Assembly (NCBI RefSeq): GCF_012927245.1
Contig: NZ_JABBGE010000001.1
Coordinates: 496,001 to 560,000 of the forward strand
Direction of reading: 5' to 3'
Length of the DNA stretch: 64,000 bases
Source of the DNA: Streptomyces sp. R302
GTDB lineage: Bacteria; Actinomycetota; Actinomycetes; Streptomycetales; Streptomycetaceae
Positions within the stretch are counted from its first letter, which is position 1, and each line of letters starts with the position of its first letter. The position numbers and the translations under genes are program-made. Below are positions 40,479-48,948 of the stretch, one piece after another. Below the pieces are notes generated by a model. That model was given only the letters and a program-made list of their open reading frames with translations, had not been told where the DNA came from and ran no database searches.

Positions 40479-40829
40479 GTCTTCTCTCCAGGGGTGTCGT
40501 GACCGCCCGCCGCCCGGTCGGCGGCGGGGCCGCGCGAGGGGAATCTAGGAGTGTGGAGTTGACTGTGCATCAACAAACGGTGACCGGGAAGGGGCGAGCG
40601 CGGGGCGGGGGAGTCGCGACCTGAGCAGGACGTCGGTTTCGCGCCATGGCGACCACCGGGGCTGCCGGGGCCGGGGGCGACACGGGGGGCCGCGCGCTGC
40701 GGGGCGACCACCGCACGCCTGCCGGGACCGGTACGGCCGCCGGGCGCGGCCGCCCATGCCTCCGAAGGTGGTCACGGCCGGGACCTTCGGCACTGGGGGC
40801 CGGGGGGCTCCGCCCGGCAGACTGGACGC
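40479..40829. other. 351-base divergent intergenic region
   Basis: Between the PhoX-like and globin genes. A possible -10 TAGATT and a 3 x 11-base Pho-box-like repeat (40553-40585) face the phosphatase gene; CAGACT (40818-40823) faces the globin gene. I see no additional gene. Confidence 0.5.
40553..40585 (-). promoter_or_regulatory. Weak PhoP-box-like direct repeats
   Basis: On the minus strand three 11-base units begin GGTCACC, GTTGATG and GTCAACT. Only the first is close to the PHO-box core GTTCACC (6 of 7). Confidence 0.3.
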
Positions 40830-41297
40830 ATGCGCGAGACCCGGGAGCTCACCGACATCGGCGGCCGCGACGACCTCGACGTGCTGCTGCGCCGCTTCTA
40901 CGAGGCCGCCTTCGCCGATCCCCTCATCGGGCCCTTCTTCACCGAGGTCGCCGGCACCGACCTGGAGGTCCACCTCCCGCGCATCGCCGACTTCTGGGAG
41001 CGGGCCCTGTTCCGTACGGCCGCGTACGGGCGGGACGCCTTCGCCCCGCACGCGGCCCTGCACTCCGCCCGCCCGCTCACGCCCGCCCACTTCGGGCGCT
41101 GGACGCAGCTCTGGCACGCCACCGTCGACGGGCTCCACCGGGGGCCGCTCGCGGACCGGGCCAAGGCGCTGGGGGAGCGGATCGCCGTCTCGATGCTGAA
41201 GCGGCTCGGCGGCCCCGGCGCGGAGGCCGAGGCGGCCGCGGGCGGGACCGGCGGATTCGTCCCGCTGGCGGCGCTCACCCTGCGCTCGGCCGCCTGA
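40830..41297 (+). CDS. Group III truncated hemoglobin
   Basis: A 155-residue globin. LLRRFYEAAFADPLIGPFF, then VHLPRIADFWERALF and the proximal region with HAALHSARPLTPAHFGRWTQLWHATVD fit group III truncated globins, which bind O2 or NO in the cytoplasm. The C terminus has an extra Gly/Ala-rich tail. The ATG follows CAGACT by six bases (leaderless pattern). No partner gene is evident. Confidence 0.85.
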   Translation: MRETRELTDIGGRDDLDVLLRRFYEAAFADPLIGPFFTEVAGTDLEVHLPRIADFWERALFRTAAYGRDAFAPHAALHSARPLTPAHFGRWTQLWHATVDGLHRGPLADRAKALGERIAVSMLKRLGGPGAEAEAAAGGTGGFVPLAALTLRSAA

Positions 41298-41355
41298 TCG
41301 AAAAAACTTCTCCGCGGAGCGATGAGTTCGGGCCGGGCGGCCCGTCCTACCTCTC

Positions 41356-41411
41356 GACAGCACCGCACGACAGCACCGCACGACGGCACCGAACGACAGA
41401 CCGCACGACGG
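41356..41411. repeat. 13-base tandem repeat upstream of VOC gene
   Basis: GACAGCACCGCAC twice, then GACGGCACCGAAC, GACAGACCGCAC and a partial unit, ending 15 bases before the start codon. Confidence 0.85.
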
Positions 41412-41426
41412 AGAAGAGAGCACACC

Positions 41427-41840
41427 ATGGCCCCGCAGATGATCTTCGTGAACCTGCCCGTGAAGGACCTCGACGTCAGCAAGGCCTTCTACGAGAAGCT
41501 CGGCTACTCGATCAACCCGCAGTTCAGCGACGAGACCGCCGCCTGTGTGGTGATCAGCGACACCATCTTCGTCATGCTGCTCACCGAGGAGAAGTTCGGC
41601 ACCTTCACCGCCCCCGGCAAGGCGATCGCCGACGCCTCCGCCACCACCCAGGTGCTGCTGACCCTGAGCGCCGAGAGCCGCGAGAAGGCCGACGAACTGG
41701 CCGACCTGGCCCTGGAGGCGGGCGGCGGCCCGGCGAAGGAGGCCATGGACATGGGCTTCATGTACGGCCGCTCCTTCGCCGACCCGGACGGCCACCACTG
41801 GGAGGTCTTCTGGATGGACCCGGCCGCCGCCCAGGGCTGA
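41427..41840 (+). CDS. VOC family (glyoxalase-like) protein
   Basis: A 137-residue vicinal-oxygen-chelate protein (MIFVNLPVKDLDVSKAFYEKLGYSINPQFSDE, FADPDGHHWEVFWMDP). The EXXXF/W C-terminal metal ligand region is present, though the N-terminal His is not obvious. Relatives include bleomycin-resistance-like and lactoylglutathione lyase-like proteins. The start follows GAGAAGAGAG. Substrate unknown. Tandem repeats fill its leader. Confidence 0.88.
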   Translation: MAPQMIFVNLPVKDLDVSKAFYEKLGYSINPQFSDETAACVVISDTIFVMLLTEEKFGTFTAPGKAIADASATTQVLLTLSAESREKADELADLALEAGGGPAKEAMDMGFMYGRSFADPDGHHWEVFWMDPAAAQG

Positions 41841-41857
41841 GCGGCGCCCCGGAGGGC

Positions 41858-42619
41858 TCAGGCGGAGACGCCGCCGTCGACCACCAGGTCCGTGCCGACG
41901 GCGGAGCCCGCCGCGTCCGACGCGAGGTACAGGACGGCCGCCGCGATCTCGGCGGCCGAGGAGATCCGGCCGAGCGGCGACTGCTCCTTCATCCGGACCT
42001 CCCGCTCGGCCTCCGTCTCGCCGGGCAGCAGCGACATCGTGGACTCCGAGGCACCCGGGCTGACCGCGTTGATCCGCACCCCGTCGGCGATGTGGTCGCG
42101 GGCCGCGGCGCGGGTGAGCGCCGAGACGGCCGCCTTGGACACCTGGTAGCCGAAGACCCCGGGGACCCGGACGTGCGCGCCCAGGTTGGACGAGATGTTG
42201 ACGATCGCGCCGCCGCCGTGCGCCCGCATGTGGGCGACCTCGGCCTGGAGGGCGTTCAGGACCCCCGTGACGTTGGTGTCGAGGAGGGCCTGCCAGTCGT
42301 CGAGGGGGAAGTCGGCGGCGCTGTGGCCGCCCCGGAAGATCCCCGCGTTGTTGACGGCGACGTGGAGCCCGCCGTACGTCTCCACCGCGCGCCGGACCAG
42401 GGCGCGGCCGGAGGCGGGGTCCGTGACGTCGGCGGTGACGGCGGTGGCGGTACCGCCCTCGGCCTCGATCAGGGCCACGGTCGCGTCGAGGGCCGCGGCG
42501 GTGCGCCCCGCGGCCACCACCCTCGCGCCCTCGGCGGCGAAGGCGCGGGCGATCTCCCGGCCGAGGCCGGAGCCGGCGCCGGTGACGAGGACGGAGCGGC
42601 CGGTGAAACGTGCGGACAT
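41858..42619 (-). CDS. SDR-family oxidoreductase
   Basis: A 253-residue short-chain dehydrogenase. Cofactor motif TGAGSGLG (about residue 13), NNAG, catalytic Ser in NISSNL, YQVSK (Tyr-x3-Lys) and the C-terminal PLGRISSAAEIAAAVLYLASDAAGSAVGTDLVVDGG. GGGGAG precedes the ATG. It follows the MFS gene by 23 bases in a TetR-MFS-SDR set on the minus strand, so it may modify or detoxify the exported compound. Confidence 0.93.
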   Translation of the reverse strand: MSARFTGRSVLVTGAGSGLGREIARAFAAEGARVVAAGRTAAALDATVALIEAEGGTATAVTADVTDPASGRALVRRAVETYGGLHVAVNNAGIFRGGHSAADFPLDDWQALLDTNVTGVLNALQAEVAHMRAHGGGAIVNISSNLGAHVRVPGVFGYQVSKAAVSALTRAAARDHIADGVRINAVSPGASESTMSLLPGETEAEREVRMKEQSPLGRISSAAEIAAAVLYLASDAAGSAVGTDLVVDGGVSA

Positions 42620-42642
42620 GGGAACTCCCCTGGGAACTCTGG

Positions 42643-43998
42643 CTACTGGGCGAGACGGATGACGGCAAGGGTGAGGGCGGCGAAGAGGACGGCCGCCGCG
42701 GCGAGCGGCGCGGCCGAGCCGCCGAGGGTGAGCAGGGCGGCGAAGACCACGGTCGGCCCGAGCTCCATCGCCGTGTTCAGGACGCCGCCGGCGAGCCCGG
42801 CCCGGTCGGCCGGGACCCGTTCGGTGGCGAGGACGGCGGCGCCCGCGAAGGAGAGCGCCCCGCCGGCGGGCAGCAGGAGCAGCCCGGGCAGCAGCCCGTA
42901 CGCGTACGGGAGGGCGGGGTCGCCCGCGCCGGCCGCGAGCAGCGCGAGCCCGGCGCCCGCCGTGCCGAGTCCGGCGGCGGTGACCCGGCCGGGCCCGTAC
43001 CGGCCGAGCAGCGGCCCCGCGAGCCGGCCGGCGCCGAGCAGCGCGGCGGCGAAGGGCACGAAGGCGGCCGAGGTCAGCAGCGCCGAGTAGCCGCGCTGCC
43101 GCTGGAGGTCGAGCGAGAGCAGGACGAAGACGGTGGCCGTGCCGGCGGCGGTGAGCGCGATCGCGGCGAGCCCGAGGAGCCGCCGCCGGTCCCGCAGGAA
43201 GTCCGGCGGGAGCAGCGGGTCGGCGGCCCGGCGTTCGGCGCGGGCGAGGCCGGCGAGCAGGGCGAGCCCGCCGAGCAGCGGTACGAGGACGGGCGCGGAG
43301 CCCCACGGGTGGGCGTCGGTCAGCACCAGGCCGGTGCTGGCGAGCACGATGCCGGCGGTGGCGAGGAGGGCGCCCGGCAGGTCGAGGGCGCGGTCCGCGC
43401 CGGGCGGGGTGGCGGGCAGCAGCCGGGGCGCGAGGAGCAGCGCGGCGAGCGCGACGGCGACCGGCACGGCGAAGGAGGCGCGCCAGGAGGCGGCGGCGGT
43501 GATGACGCCGGAGAGCAGGTTGCCGGCGGTGGCGCCGAGGACGGAGAGGCCGCCCCAGGTGCCCATCGCCCGCCCGTACGCGGCGGGTTCGGGGTACAGG
43601 GCGCGCAGCGCGCCCATCGCGGCCGGGGCGACGAGCGCGGCGCCGGCGCCCTGGGCGAAGCGGGCGCCGAGCAGGGCGGCGTAACCGGTGGCGAGCGGGG
43701 CGAGCGCGGAGGCGGCGGCGAAGAGGAGCAGCCCGGCGGTGAGCGCCCGCCGGGCGCCGTACCGGTCGGCGAGCCGTCCGCCGAGCAGCAGGAGTCCGGC
43801 GAAGGTCAGCCCGTACGCGGCGCTGAGGAGGATCAGCCGCCCCTGGTCCAGGCCGAATTCGGCGGCGATCCGGGGGAGCGGCACGGCCAGCGAGGCGAGC
43901 GTGAAGACGAGCGTCGCCTGCACGGTGCCCAGGAGGGCGAAGCCCCGTGCGGGGTGCCCCCGTCGTGTGGGTGCCGCGGTTCTTCCGTAGGTCGTCAT
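42643..43998 (-). CDS. MFS transporter of TetR-controlled set
   Basis: A 451-residue MFS protein with LASLAVPLPRIAAEFG in helix 1 and GRLADRYGARRAL after helix 2, and 12-14 helices. I start at the ATG at 43998, which has GGGGGAC just upstream; an ATG 14 codons earlier lies inside the probable operator. A 17-base site at 44027-44043 matches the site at the tetR promoter in 15 positions, so the TetR protein encoded next probably represses this gene. Confidence 0.9.
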   Translation of the reverse strand: MTTYGRTAAPTRRGHPARGFALLGTVQATLVFTLASLAVPLPRIAAEFGLDQGRLILLSAAYGLTFAGLLLLGGRLADRYGARRALTAGLLLFAAASALAPLATGYAALLGARFAQGAGAALVAPAAMGALRALYPEPAAYGRAMGTWGGLSVLGATAGNLLSGVITAAASWRASFAVPVAVALAALLLAPRLLPATPPGADRALDLPGALLATAGIVLASTGLVLTDAHPWGSAPVLVPLLGGLALLAGLARAERRAADPLLPPDFLRDRRRLLGLAAIALTAAGTATVFVLLSLDLQRQRGYSALLTSAAFVPFAAALLGAGRLAGPLLGRYGPGRVTAAGLGTAGAGLALLAAGAGDPALPYAYGLLPGLLLLPAGGALSFAGAAVLATERVPADRAGLAGGVLNTAMELGPTVVFAALLTLGGSAAPLAAAAVLFAALTLAVIRLAQ

Positions 43999-44026
43999 GC
44001 CGTCCCCCTGTGTGGCGCACGTGTGT

Positions 44027-44043
44027 ACTTGACCGTTCATTCC
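44027..44043. promoter_or_regulatory. TetR operator at MFS gene
   Basis: ACTTGACCGTTCATTCC, 29 bases upstream of the MFS start. Matches 15 of 17 positions of the site at 44705-44721. Confidence 0.65.
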
Positions 44044-44097
44044 AGAATTGGCCCCGAGAAAAGGCGCCCCCTTGAGGGCGCCCGTCCTTCCGGCCGC

Positions 44098-44682
44098 TCA
44101 GTCGAGCAGTCGCAGGGCCTCTTCCGCCGCGTCCCGGACCCTGGCCGGCTCCGTCGACGCCTTGCCGACCACCCGGATCCCCTGGAGCAGGACCAGGAGC
44201 ATCCGGGAGAGGGTGCGCGGATCGCGGCCCTCCGGCAGTTCCCCCTGGGCGCGGGCCCGGGTGAGCGCCGCGTACAGCAGGGTCTCGACCTGCTCCCAGC
44301 TGAGCTCGACCCGGCGGGCCACCACCGGATCGCGCGGGGCCAGCTCCGCCGCCGAGTTGGTGACGAGGCAGCCGCTCTGGCGCAGGCCCTCCGCCGTCGC
44401 CTCGTCGGCGAAGCGGCGGACGAGCGCCCGGACGGCCGGCAGTGCGGGGCCCGGCGCGGACAACTCCTCGACGAGCCGGGGGTCCCGGGTCTCCAGGTAG
44501 CGGTCCATCGCCTTCAGGTACAGCTCGTGCTTGTTGCCGAAGGTCGCGTAGAGGCTGGCCCGGCCGATCCCGAGGTGCTCCACGAGGTCGGCCATCGACG
44601 TCGCCTCGTAGCCGCGCGCCCAGAACAGGTCGAGCGCTGCCTGGAGCGCGGCCTCGGGATCGAATTCCTTGGTCCTGGCCAC
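44098..44682 (-). CDS. TetR-family regulator
   Basis: A 194-residue TetR protein (helix-turn-helix ALDLFWARGYEATSMADLVEHLGIGRASLYATFGNKHELYLKAM), AcrR-like with a C-terminal ligand domain holding one Cys (LRQSGCLVTNSA). The GTG start follows TAGCGT by seven bases, and TTGACC 18 bases further upstream completes the promoter, giving a leaderless transcript. The operator-like site overlaps that -35, so it is probably autoregulated. Confidence 0.9.
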   Translation of the reverse strand: MARTKEFDPEAALQAALDLFWARGYEATSMADLVEHLGIGRASLYATFGNKHELYLKAMDRYLETRDPRLVEELSAPGPALPAVRALVRRFADEATAEGLRQSGCLVTNSAAELAPRDPVVARRVELSWEQVETLLYAALTRARAQGELPEGRDPRTLSRMLLVLLQGIRVVGKASTEPARVRDAAEEALRLLD

Positions 44683-44704
44683 GCCCCGGACGCTACCCCT
44701 GTAT

Positions 44705-44721
44705 GGAACGATCGGTCAAGT
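44705..44721. promoter_or_regulatory. TetR operator at tetR promoter
   Basis: On the minus strand ACTTGACCGATCGTTCC, overlapping the -35 TTGACC of the tetR promoter. Confidence 0.65.
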
Positions 44722-44730
44722 AACCCGGGT

Positions 44731-45060
44731 TCAGGTCAGCCGCACCGGATAGACCGCCACCGTCACCGCGTCGTCGTCCAGGCACCGCCCGGTCTCCAGG
44801 TCGAAGCGCTGCTTCAGGAGCGGCGAGGCCACGAACGGACGGCCGTCCGCCGTCCCGATCAGCCCCCGGGACAGCACCTGCGCCCCGGTGAACGGATCGC
44901 GGTTGTCGATCGCGTACGCACGGCCCGCCCGGTCCCGGAAGACCGCCGCCTGCCGGCCGTCCGGCAGCAGCGCCGCCAGGCCGCGGCCCGGGGTCAGCCG
45001 GGCCTCCTCGCAGACCGTCATCCAGGAGTCGGGGGCGGGGCTGAGCTGCACACTTGTCAT
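44731..45060 (-). CDS. nirD: Nitrite reductase small subunit
   Basis: A 109-residue NirD protein of the Rieske-like fold without Rieske cluster ligands (FRDRAGRAYAIDNRDPFTGAQVLSRGLIG, PFVASPLLKQRFDLETGRCLDD). It assists NirB in NADH-dependent reduction of nitrite to ammonium. Its ATG overlaps the nirB TGA (ATGA), so translation is coupled. Confidence 0.95.
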   Translation of the reverse strand: MTSVQLSPAPDSWMTVCEEARLTPGRGLAALLPDGRQAAVFRDRAGRAYAIDNRDPFTGAQVLSRGLIGTADGRPFVASPLLKQRFDLETGRCLDDDAVTVAVYPVRLT

Positions 45061-47579
45061 CGGGAGGTGGCTCCTTCCAGGGTGCCGATCGTCAGGATCG
45101 TGAGGTCCGGCTTGATCTGGTCGCGCTCCGGCACGAACCGCACCGTCGGGTCGGGCGTCTCCGGCGCGTTCACGAAGGAGACGAAGCGCCGCAGCCGCTC
45201 CGGGTCGTCGAGGGTCTGCGCCCACTCGTCCTGGTAGTCGGCGACGTGCGCCGCCATCAGGCCCTCCAGCTCGTCGCAGAGGCCCAGCGAGTCCTTCACG
45301 ATCACGTCCCTCAGGTGGTCGAGCCCGCCCTCCAGGCGCTCCAGCCACACCGACGTCCGCTCCAGGCGGTCCGCCGTCCGGATGTAGAACATCAGGAAGC
45401 GGTCGATGAGCCGGATCAGTTCGGCGTCCGACAGGTCCTGGGCGAGCAGGTCGGCGTGGCGCGGGGTCGCGCCGCCGTTGCCGCCGACGTACAGGTTCCA
45501 GCCGTTCGCCGTGGCGATCACGCCGAAGTCCTTCGACTGGGCCTCGGCGCACTCGCGGGCGCAGCCGGAGACCGCCGACTTCAGCTTGTGCGGGGCGCGC
45601 AGGCCGCGGTAGCGCAGTTCGAGCTGGATCGCCATCTTCACCGAGTCCTGGACGCCGTAGCGGCACCAGGTCTGCCCCACGCAGGACTTCACGGTGCGCA
45701 GCGCCTTGCCGTAGGCGTGGCCGGACTCGAATCCGGCGTCCACCAGGCGGGTCCAGATCGCCGGGAGCTGGTCGACGCGGGCGCCGAAGAGGTCGATCCG
45801 CTGACCGCCGGTGATCTTCGTGTAGAGGCCGTAGTCGCGGGCCACCTCGCCGATCACGATCAGCTTCTCCGGGGTGATCTCGCCGCCGGGGATGCGGGGG
45901 ACCACCGAGTAGGAGCCGTTGCGCTGGAGGTTGGCGAGGTGATGGTCGTTGGTGTCCTGGAGGGCGGCCTGCTCGCCGTCGAGGATGTAGCCGTTGTTGA
46001 GGGACGCGAGGATCGAGCCGACGGTCGGCTTGCAGACCTCGCAGCCCTCGCCGCCCTTGGCGCCGTCCCGGCCGTGCGAGTCGAGCAGCGCGGCGAAGGA
46101 GGTCACCCGCAGGGTGCGGGCGATCTCGTAGAGCTCGCTGCGGGTGTACGGGAAGCAGTCGCAGAGGCCCTTGTCGGCCGCCTTCGGCAGCAGCTTCTCG
46201 ATGACCTTCACGCAACTGCCGCAGCCCGTACCGGCCTTGGTGCACTTCTTCACCTCGGGCAGCGAGGTGCACTGGGTGATGGCGTGCTTGGTCACGTTGT
46301 GGCAGGAGCAGATGACGGCGTCGTCCGGCAGCGCCGACGGGCCGAGCGCCACCGGCGCCCCGGCGCCCGCCGGGAGGACCAGCTGCTCGGGGGAGACGGG
46401 CGGCCTGGTGCCGGTCAGCGGACGCAGCAGGCCGTACGACTCGGCGTCGCCGACCAGGACGCCGCCGAGGAGCCGGCCCTCGCCGTCCACCACCAGCTTC
46501 TTGTAGACGCCCGCGCGGGAGTCCGAGTAGACGACGTCGAGGCAGCCCTCGGCGGTGCCGTGCGCGTCGCCGAAGGAGGCGACGTCCACACCGAGCAGCT
46601 TCAGCTTGGTCGACAGGTCGGCGCCGGTGAAGCCGGTCTCCTCGTCGGCCTCCTCGGCGAGCACCGCGGCCACCGTCTGCGCCATCTCGTACCCCGGCGC
46701 TACCAGGCCGTAGACCCGCCCGTCCGAGGCGAGCGCGCACTCGCCGATCGCGAAGACCGCCGGGTCGGAGGTGCGGCACAGCTCGTCGACGGCGATGCCG
46801 CCGCGCTCGCCCACGTCGAGCCCGCAGTCGCGCGCCAGCTGGTCCCGGGGGCGTACACCCGCCGAGAACACCACCATGTCGGTGGCCAGTTCGGAACCGT
46901 CCGACAGCTTCATGCCGGTCACGGCCCCGTCGGCCGTCACGACCTCCTGGGTGCCCGTGCCGGTGTGCACGGTCAGCCCCATCTGCTCGATCGTCCGCAG
47001 CAGCGCCGCGCCGCCGCCCTCGTCGACCTGCACCGGCATCAGCCGCGGCGCGAACTCCACGATGTGCGTGGCCAGCCCGAGGCCCTTCAGCGCGCCCGCC
47101 GCCTCCAGGCCGAGCAGACCGCCGCCGACCACCGCGCCCGTCGTCGCCGTCTTCGCGTACTCCTCGATGGCGAGGAGGTCCTCGATCGTCCGGTAGACGA
47201 AGCAGCCGCGGGCGTCCTTGCCGGGCACCGGCGGGACGAACGGGTACGAGCCGGTGGCGAGCACCAGGTGGTCGTAGGCGACGACCCGGCCCGACCGGGC
47301 GGTCACCGTCCGGGCCGCGCGGTCGATGCCCACGACGGGCTCGTCCGTGTACAGCTCGATGCCGTGCTTCTCCATGAAGCCGTCCTCGACCATCGACAGG
47401 TCGTCGGGCGTCTTCCCGGAGAAGTACGAGGTCAGCTGGACGCGGTCGTACGCGGGCCGCGGCTCCTCGCAGAGGACCACGATCCGGGCCCGCTCGGTGA
47501 CGCCCCGGTCGGCGAGCGCCTCCAGGAACCGCTGGCCGACCATTCCGTGGCCGACCAGGACGATGGTGGGGGTGGTCAT
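45057..47579 (-). CDS. nirB: NADH-dependent assimilatory nitrite reductase large subunit
   Basis: An 840-residue siroheme enzyme. FAD domain (IVLVGHGMVGQRFLEAL), NADH-binding region (GAVVGGGLLGLEAAGAL), BFD-type [2Fe-2S] motif (CSCHNVTKHAITQC and CTKAGTGCGSC), and the siroheme/[4Fe-4S] ligands C-x5-C and C-x3-C in CVGQTWC and SGCARECAEAQ. It reduces nitrite to ammonium in the cytoplasm. It starts at an ATG overlapping the stop of the upstream flavoprotein gene, so three genes form one operon controlled from 48.8 kb. Confidence 0.97.
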   Translation of the reverse strand: MTTPTIVLVGHGMVGQRFLEALADRGVTERARIVVLCEEPRPAYDRVQLTSYFSGKTPDDLSMVEDGFMEKHGIELYTDEPVVGIDRAARTVTARSGRVVAYDHLVLATGSYPFVPPVPGKDARGCFVYRTIEDLLAIEEYAKTATTGAVVGGGLLGLEAAGALKGLGLATHIVEFAPRLMPVQVDEGGGAALLRTIEQMGLTVHTGTGTQEVVTADGAVTGMKLSDGSELATDMVVFSAGVRPRDQLARDCGLDVGERGGIAVDELCRTSDPAVFAIGECALASDGRVYGLVAPGYEMAQTVAAVLAEEADEETGFTGADLSTKLKLLGVDVASFGDAHGTAEGCLDVVYSDSRAGVYKKLVVDGEGRLLGGVLVGDAESYGLLRPLTGTRPPVSPEQLVLPAGAGAPVALGPSALPDDAVICSCHNVTKHAITQCTSLPEVKKCTKAGTGCGSCVKVIEKLLPKAADKGLCDCFPYTRSELYEIARTLRVTSFAALLDSHGRDGAKGGEGCEVCKPTVGSILASLNNGYILDGEQAALQDTNDHHLANLQRNGSYSVVPRIPGGEITPEKLIVIGEVARDYGLYTKITGGQRIDLFGARVDQLPAIWTRLVDAGFESGHAYGKALRTVKSCVGQTWCRYGVQDSVKMAIQLELRYRGLRAPHKLKSAVSGCARECAEAQSKDFGVIATANGWNLYVGGNGGATPRHADLLAQDLSDAELIRLIDRFLMFYIRTADRLERTSVWLERLEGGLDHLRDVIVKDSLGLCDELEGLMAAHVADYQDEWAQTLDDPERLRRFVSFVNAPETPDPTVRFVPERDQIKPDLTILTIGTLEGATSR

Positions 47580-48766
47580 GAGGAGCCTCCGTCGTGGGTG
47601 AGCAGGTGGAGCAGGGGGGCCTCCGGGAGGGCTTCGTCGCCCTCCCAGGCCCGGGCGAGCGCGCCGACCGCGGCCAGATCGCCGAGGAGGACGCCCCCGA
47701 CGAGCCGGTTGTCGCGGACGACGACCTTGCGGTAGGCGCCCTTGGTCGCGTCGGCCAGCTGGACGACGTCGTCCCCCGGCCGCGGGGTGGCCTCGCCGAA
47801 GGCGGCGAGGTCCAGCGGCTGCGCGCCGCCGAGGGTGAGCCGGGTGAGGGCCCGGGTGCCGGTGTAGCGGGGCCCGGCGGTGCCGGACAGCACGTCGGCG
47901 AGGACGTCGGCCTGTTCGAGCGCCGGGCCGGCCAGGCCGTAGACCCGGCCGTCGTGCTCGGCGCAGTCGCCGATCGCGTGGATGTACGGGTCCGAGGTCC
48001 GCAGCTCGTCGTCGACGACGACGCCGGTGCGGACGTCGAGCCCCGCCTCGCGGGCCAGCGCCACCCGGGGGCGCACCCCGCAGGCCAGGACCACGACCTG
48101 CGCGTCCAGGACGAAGCCGTCGGCCAGCTCGACCGCCGTCACCGCCCCGTCGCGCTGCCGCAGGCCGCTGACCCGGCACTCGGTGTGCGTCTCGACGCCG
48201 AGCCCGTCCAGGTGCTCCCGGAGGAGAGCGGAGGCGTGCGGGTCCAGATGGCGCTCCATCAGGCCCTCGCCCTGCTGGGTGAGGACCACCTCGGCGCCCA
48301 GCGCGGCCAGCGCCCGCGCCGCCGACACCCCGAGGAGGCCGCCGCCGATGACGACCGCCCGCACCCCGGGCCGTACGACGTCCCGCAGCGCCAGGCAGTC
48401 GTCGAGCGTACGGAAGGAGTGCACGCCCTCCGGGAGCGCCGCGCCGCGCAGCCCGCGCAGCGGCGGCAGCACCGGGTTCGAGCCGGTGGCGAGCACCAGC
48501 CGGTCGTACGGGACGAGCTCGCCGTCGGAGCACTCCACCGTCCGGGCCGCCCGGTCGATCCCCACCACCCGCACCCCGCGGCGCACCGGCTCGCGCGGCT
48601 CGGGCAGGGCGACGACCTCGGGGGCGTACCGTCCGGCGAGGACGTCGGCGAGCAGCACCCGGTTGTACGGGGTGTGCGGCTCCTCGCCGAGGAGGGTGAC
48701 CGGCAGGCGCTGGGCGAGGCGGAGGCCCGCCGTTCCGCCTCCGACCACCACGATCCGTGTACTCAT
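47576..48766 (-). CDS. FAD-dependent pyridine nucleotide oxidoreductase of the nir operon
   Basis: A 396-residue flavoprotein similar to the N-terminal half of NirB (IVVVGGGTAGLRLAQRL, YDRLVLATGSNPVLPPL, AVVIGGGLLGVSAARALAALGAEVVL) but without iron-sulfur or siroheme motifs. It may be the electron-transfer partner of the nitrate reductase NasA, a NasB-like role, since it is co-transcribed with nirBD by ATGA coupling. CACCCT ends eight bases before the ATG, and a GlnR-like box lies just upstream. Confidence 0.88.
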   Translation of the reverse strand: MSTRIVVVGGGTAGLRLAQRLPVTLLGEEPHTPYNRVLLADVLAGRYAPEVVALPEPREPVRRGVRVVGIDRAARTVECSDGELVPYDRLVLATGSNPVLPPLRGLRGAALPEGVHSFRTLDDCLALRDVVRPGVRAVVIGGGLLGVSAARALAALGAEVVLTQQGEGLMERHLDPHASALLREHLDGLGVETHTECRVSGLRQRDGAVTAVELADGFVLDAQVVVLACGVRPRVALAREAGLDVRTGVVVDDELRTSDPYIHAIGDCAEHDGRVYGLAGPALEQADVLADVLSGTAGPRYTGTRALTRLTLGGAQPLDLAAFGEATPRPGDDVVQLADATKGAYRKVVVRDNRLVGGVLLGDLAAVGALARAWEGDEALPEAPLLHLLTHDGGSS

Positions 48767-48789
48767 ACCCGGAAGGGTGCGGGCCCGGT

Positions 48790-48816
48790 GTTTCCCGGTG
48801 GCATCCCGACTGTTAC
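48790..48816 (-). promoter_or_regulatory. Candidate GlnR box of nir operon
   Basis: Minus strand GTAAC-n6-GATGC-n6-GAAAC. The a-site GTnAC is perfect; b-site and second a-site are partial. The nasA promoter carries the same GTAAC-n6-GAYGC core. nirB and nasA are known GlnR targets in S. coelicolor. Confidence 0.65.
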
Positions 48817-48948
48817 CCGCACGGAACGCTGATCTCAGCCGGGGGAGGGGCGGGCTGTGAGGGCGCGGGGCCGCCCCAAGCTCAGAGCTTGCTCAAGATT
48901 CGGCCGATCGATGGCGGGGCCAACGATCCCGTCCCTAGGGTCACAGCC

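Noticed and set aside
45057..48533. Single fused nirB flavoprotein of over 1,150 residues
   Set aside because: The ATGA overlap at 47576-47579 and a standard NirB start show two separate coupled genes in different frames.
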